Of a stretch of 13,102 bases of DNA, positions 11,813-13,102 are shown piece by piece (positions within the stretch are counted from its first letter, which is position 1; each line of letters starts with the position of its first letter). The position numbers and the translations under genes were made by a program. The stretch is taken from NCBI RefSeq assembly GCF_900538805.1, contig NZ_UPZP01000066.1, positions 1-13,102 of the forward strand, in the 5' to 3' direction. Below the pieces are notes generated by a model that had not been told where the DNA came from, did no database searches, and saw nothing but the letters and a program-made list of their open reading frames with translations. Origin of the DNA: an uncultured Dialister sp. (lineage in GTDB: Bacteria; Bacillota; Negativicutes; Veillonellales; Dialisteraceae).

Positions 11813-12721
11813 TTATTCTTCCCCTACTATCTGCACTTCCGTGTGAAGGTCCACACCATATTCTGCCTTCACCTTTTTCTGCACCTCATGGATAAGGGAA
11901 AGCATGTCCTCACAGCTGGCGTGACCGTTGTTAATGAGGAAACCGGCATGCTTTTCGCTGACCGCTGCGTCCCCTACGGCAAAGCCCTTAAGGCCCAGCT
12001 CTTCAATCATCTGCCCTACGAAATGGCCGTCCGGACGCTTAAAAGTGCTGCCGGCGCTCCGCTTCTCCAGGGGCTGCTTCGTTCTCCTCCGGTTATTCAA
12101 ATCGTCCATCAAAGCCTTGATATCCTTCTTGTTTCCCGGTTTCAGGGAAAGGGTGATATCCACAATCACTTCCCCGTTTTCCATGAAAAGGCTGTGCCTG
12201 TAGGAATAGCGGATATCCCTGGCATCATAGGTAATGAGGTCTCCCTTCTGGTCGCAGGTGGTGGCAGAAACGATGATTTTCGACATTTCCCCACCATAGG
12301 CGCCGGCATTCATATAGGCGGCGCCGCCAATGGTGCCGGGAATGCCGCTGGCAAACTCCATGCCCGACAGGCCGCTCTCATAGGCCGCCCGCGCTGCCTG
12401 GGCTGTAGAAACGCCGCTGGACACCTTCAGAAGGTTCCCGTTCTGTTCGATTTTCTGGAGCCTGCCGGTGAAAACCACCACGCCCCGGATGCCCTTGTCC
12501 CGCACAAGGAGATTCGCTCCCCCGCCCAGTACAAAAACAGGCATGCCGTACTTATGGGCCAGCCTGGTCACAATACAGAGCTCCTCTGCCGTCTTCGGAA
12601 TCAGGAAGCAGTCCGCCGGACCGCCAATGCCAAAGGTGGTATGGCGGCTCATGGGTTCATTGATTTTAATCTGGTTTTCGCCAAGAACCGTGGCAAAAAC
12701 CTCAGCATATGCATTATTCAT
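11813..12721 (-). CDS. murB: UDP-N-acetylenolpyruvoylglucosamine reductase
   Basis: A 302-residue FAD enzyme that uses NADPH to reduce UDP-GlcNAc-enolpyruvate to UDP-MurNAc, the second committed step of peptidoglycan synthesis. FAD-binding motifs: HTTFGIGGPAD (27-37), LGGGANLLV (65-73) and GIPGTIGGAAYMNAGAYGGE (126-145). The catalytic Ser is in AGSTF (S225) and the catalytic Glu in HTEVQIVG (E295); YSYRHS (172-177) holds the conserved Tyr/Arg. Size and motif spacing resemble the shorter Bacillota form (about 300 residues). The ATG at 12721 is preferred because an AGAGAAG site precedes it; the ATG at 12739 has none. It is a single-gene unit with a strong promoter, and the 3' untranslated region is long because of the inserted palindromic element. 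Confidence 0.95.
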   Translation of the reverse strand: MNNAYAEVFATVLGENQIKINEPMSRHTTFGIGGPADCFLIPKTAEELCIVTRLAHKYGMPVFVLGGGANLLVRDKGIRGVVVFTGRLQKIEQNGNLLKVSSGVSTAQAARAAYESGLSGMEFASGIPGTIGGAAYMNAGAYGGEMSKIIVSATTCDQKGDLITYDARDIRYSYRHSLFMENGEVIVDITLSLKPGNKKDIKALMDDLNNRRRTKQPLEKRSAGSTFKRPDGHFVGQMIEELGLKGFAVGDAAVSEKHAGFLINNGHASCEDMLSLIHEVQKKVKAEYGVDLHTEVQIVGEE

Positions 12722-12758
12722 AGATCTTCTCTTTCCCATTGAATTAGTTACTCATATT

Positions 12759-12787
12759 ATTATAAATTTGACCACCATGGCAGTCAA
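12759..12787 (-). promoter_or_regulatory. murB promoter
   Basis: Minus strand: -35 TTGACT (12782-12787), 17-bp spacer, perfect -10 TATAAT (12759-12764). A short inverted repeat, TTGAC-N10-GTCAA, spans the -35 and spacer; it may be incidental. Confidence 0.8.
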
Positions 12788-12815
12788 TGGAAATTATGAA
12801 ATACTTTATGGGAAT

Positions 12816-13102
12816 GTAAGGGGTTCTGCGCCCTTTGGGCGCGAAAGGTTTTTAAGATTGACCGGCCTTTGGCCGGAGGGTTGTGGCAGCGGCTGTCGCC
12901 GAAGCTTTTGAAAAAGGGGCGCGCCCGACGGCGCAGGTTGGGACCGCCTGACGGCGGCGGGTTGTGTAGAAGGGGGCGGGAAAAGGTTCTCAAGATTGAC
13001 CGGCCTTTGGCCGGAGGGTTCTTAAGTTTGACAGCGCTAACGGTCAGTCGATTAAAAGGAAGGCCCTTTTATGGGCAGGCTATGGGCCAACTTCGACTGA
13101 CT
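12816..13102. repeat. Intergenic repeat mosaic, right edge: variable-stem hairpins, cluster 3
   Basis: No gene was seen. Hairpins in order: GCGCCC/GGGCGC (12828-12842), CCGGCC/GGCCGG (12862-12876), GCGCC/GGCGC (12921-12934), CCGCC/GGCGG (12944-12957) and CCGGCC/GGCCGG (13000-13014), separated by GGTT-containing spacers such as GGTTCTCAAGATTGA. The last module (AGTTTGACAGCGC) is interrupted by a different inverted repeat at 13043-13101. The short minus-strand frame at 12784-12993 reads through these hairpins and is rejected. Confidence 0.8.
13043..13101. repeat. 59-bp segment bounded by a 9-bp inverted repeat
   Basis: GTCAGTCGA (13043-13051) pairs perfectly with TCGACTGAC (13093-13101). An inner hairpin, AAAAGG/CCTTTT, lies between. 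It breaks into the hairpin array and ends at the window edge, so it may be part of something larger. Confidence 0.5.

Overview
The window reads as a piece of a bacterial chromosome, most likely Bacillota. Supporting signs are strong AGGAGG-type ribosome binding sites, lipobox lipoproteins, a classic T-box leader and an Asp23-family protein. The class Negativicutes (Dialister- or Acidaminococcus-like) is a guess from the gene set and the style of the intergenic repeats; the sequence alone does not prove it. All nine recognisable protein genes lie on the minus strand, so the layout is described right to left, in the direction of transcription. No tRNA, rRNA, CRISPR array or intact insertion sequence was found.

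From the right edge: murB (cell-wall precursor synthesis) has its own near-consensus promoter. Its 3' untranslated region carries a 159-bp palindromic IS5-like miniature element before the likely terminator. Next is a two-gene unit: a P-loop ATPase fused to an Asp23/Gls24 domain, then trpF (tryptophan synthesis). About 60 bp on, a promoter drives a T-box riboswitch with a UGC (cysteine) specifier. It controls metY (O-acetylhomoserine sulfhydrylase), after a further 240-nt structured leader that contains a possible 12-codon ORF. Then come a gamma-class carbonic anhydrase-like gene, three paralogous amino-acid-binding lipoproteins (two in one operon, one with its own promoter, no permease or ATPase beside them), and a lysA-type PLP decarboxylase. 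The two promoters of the binding-protein genes both carry paired, 20-bp-spaced palindromes that resemble ArgR/AhrC (ARG-box) operators, which hints at arginine or another basic amino acid as ligand.

The transcription units are separated by unusually long non-coding stretches, roughly a quarter of the window. These are mosaics of a few repeat families: (i) five copies of a 93-95 bp element with 9-bp terminal inverted repeats CTTCCCGCC/GGCGGGAAG; (ii) a ~177-bp unit, tandemly duplicated at 5785-6117, with further copies elsewhere; (iii) G-rich arrays of short hairpins whose flanks are constant but whose stems differ from copy to copy; and (iv) a long composite block at the left edge that recurs at 7353-7850. 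Open reading frames inside these stretches look like chance readings of the repeats.

Metabolically the genes form housekeeping units (lysine/DAP, sulfur amino acids, tryptophan, peptidoglycan) plus amino-acid uptake. They do not form one visible pathway. The most notable signals are regulatory (cysteine T-box and extended leader, candidate arginine operators) and the repeat mosaic itself. I saw no convincing new defence or mobile system.
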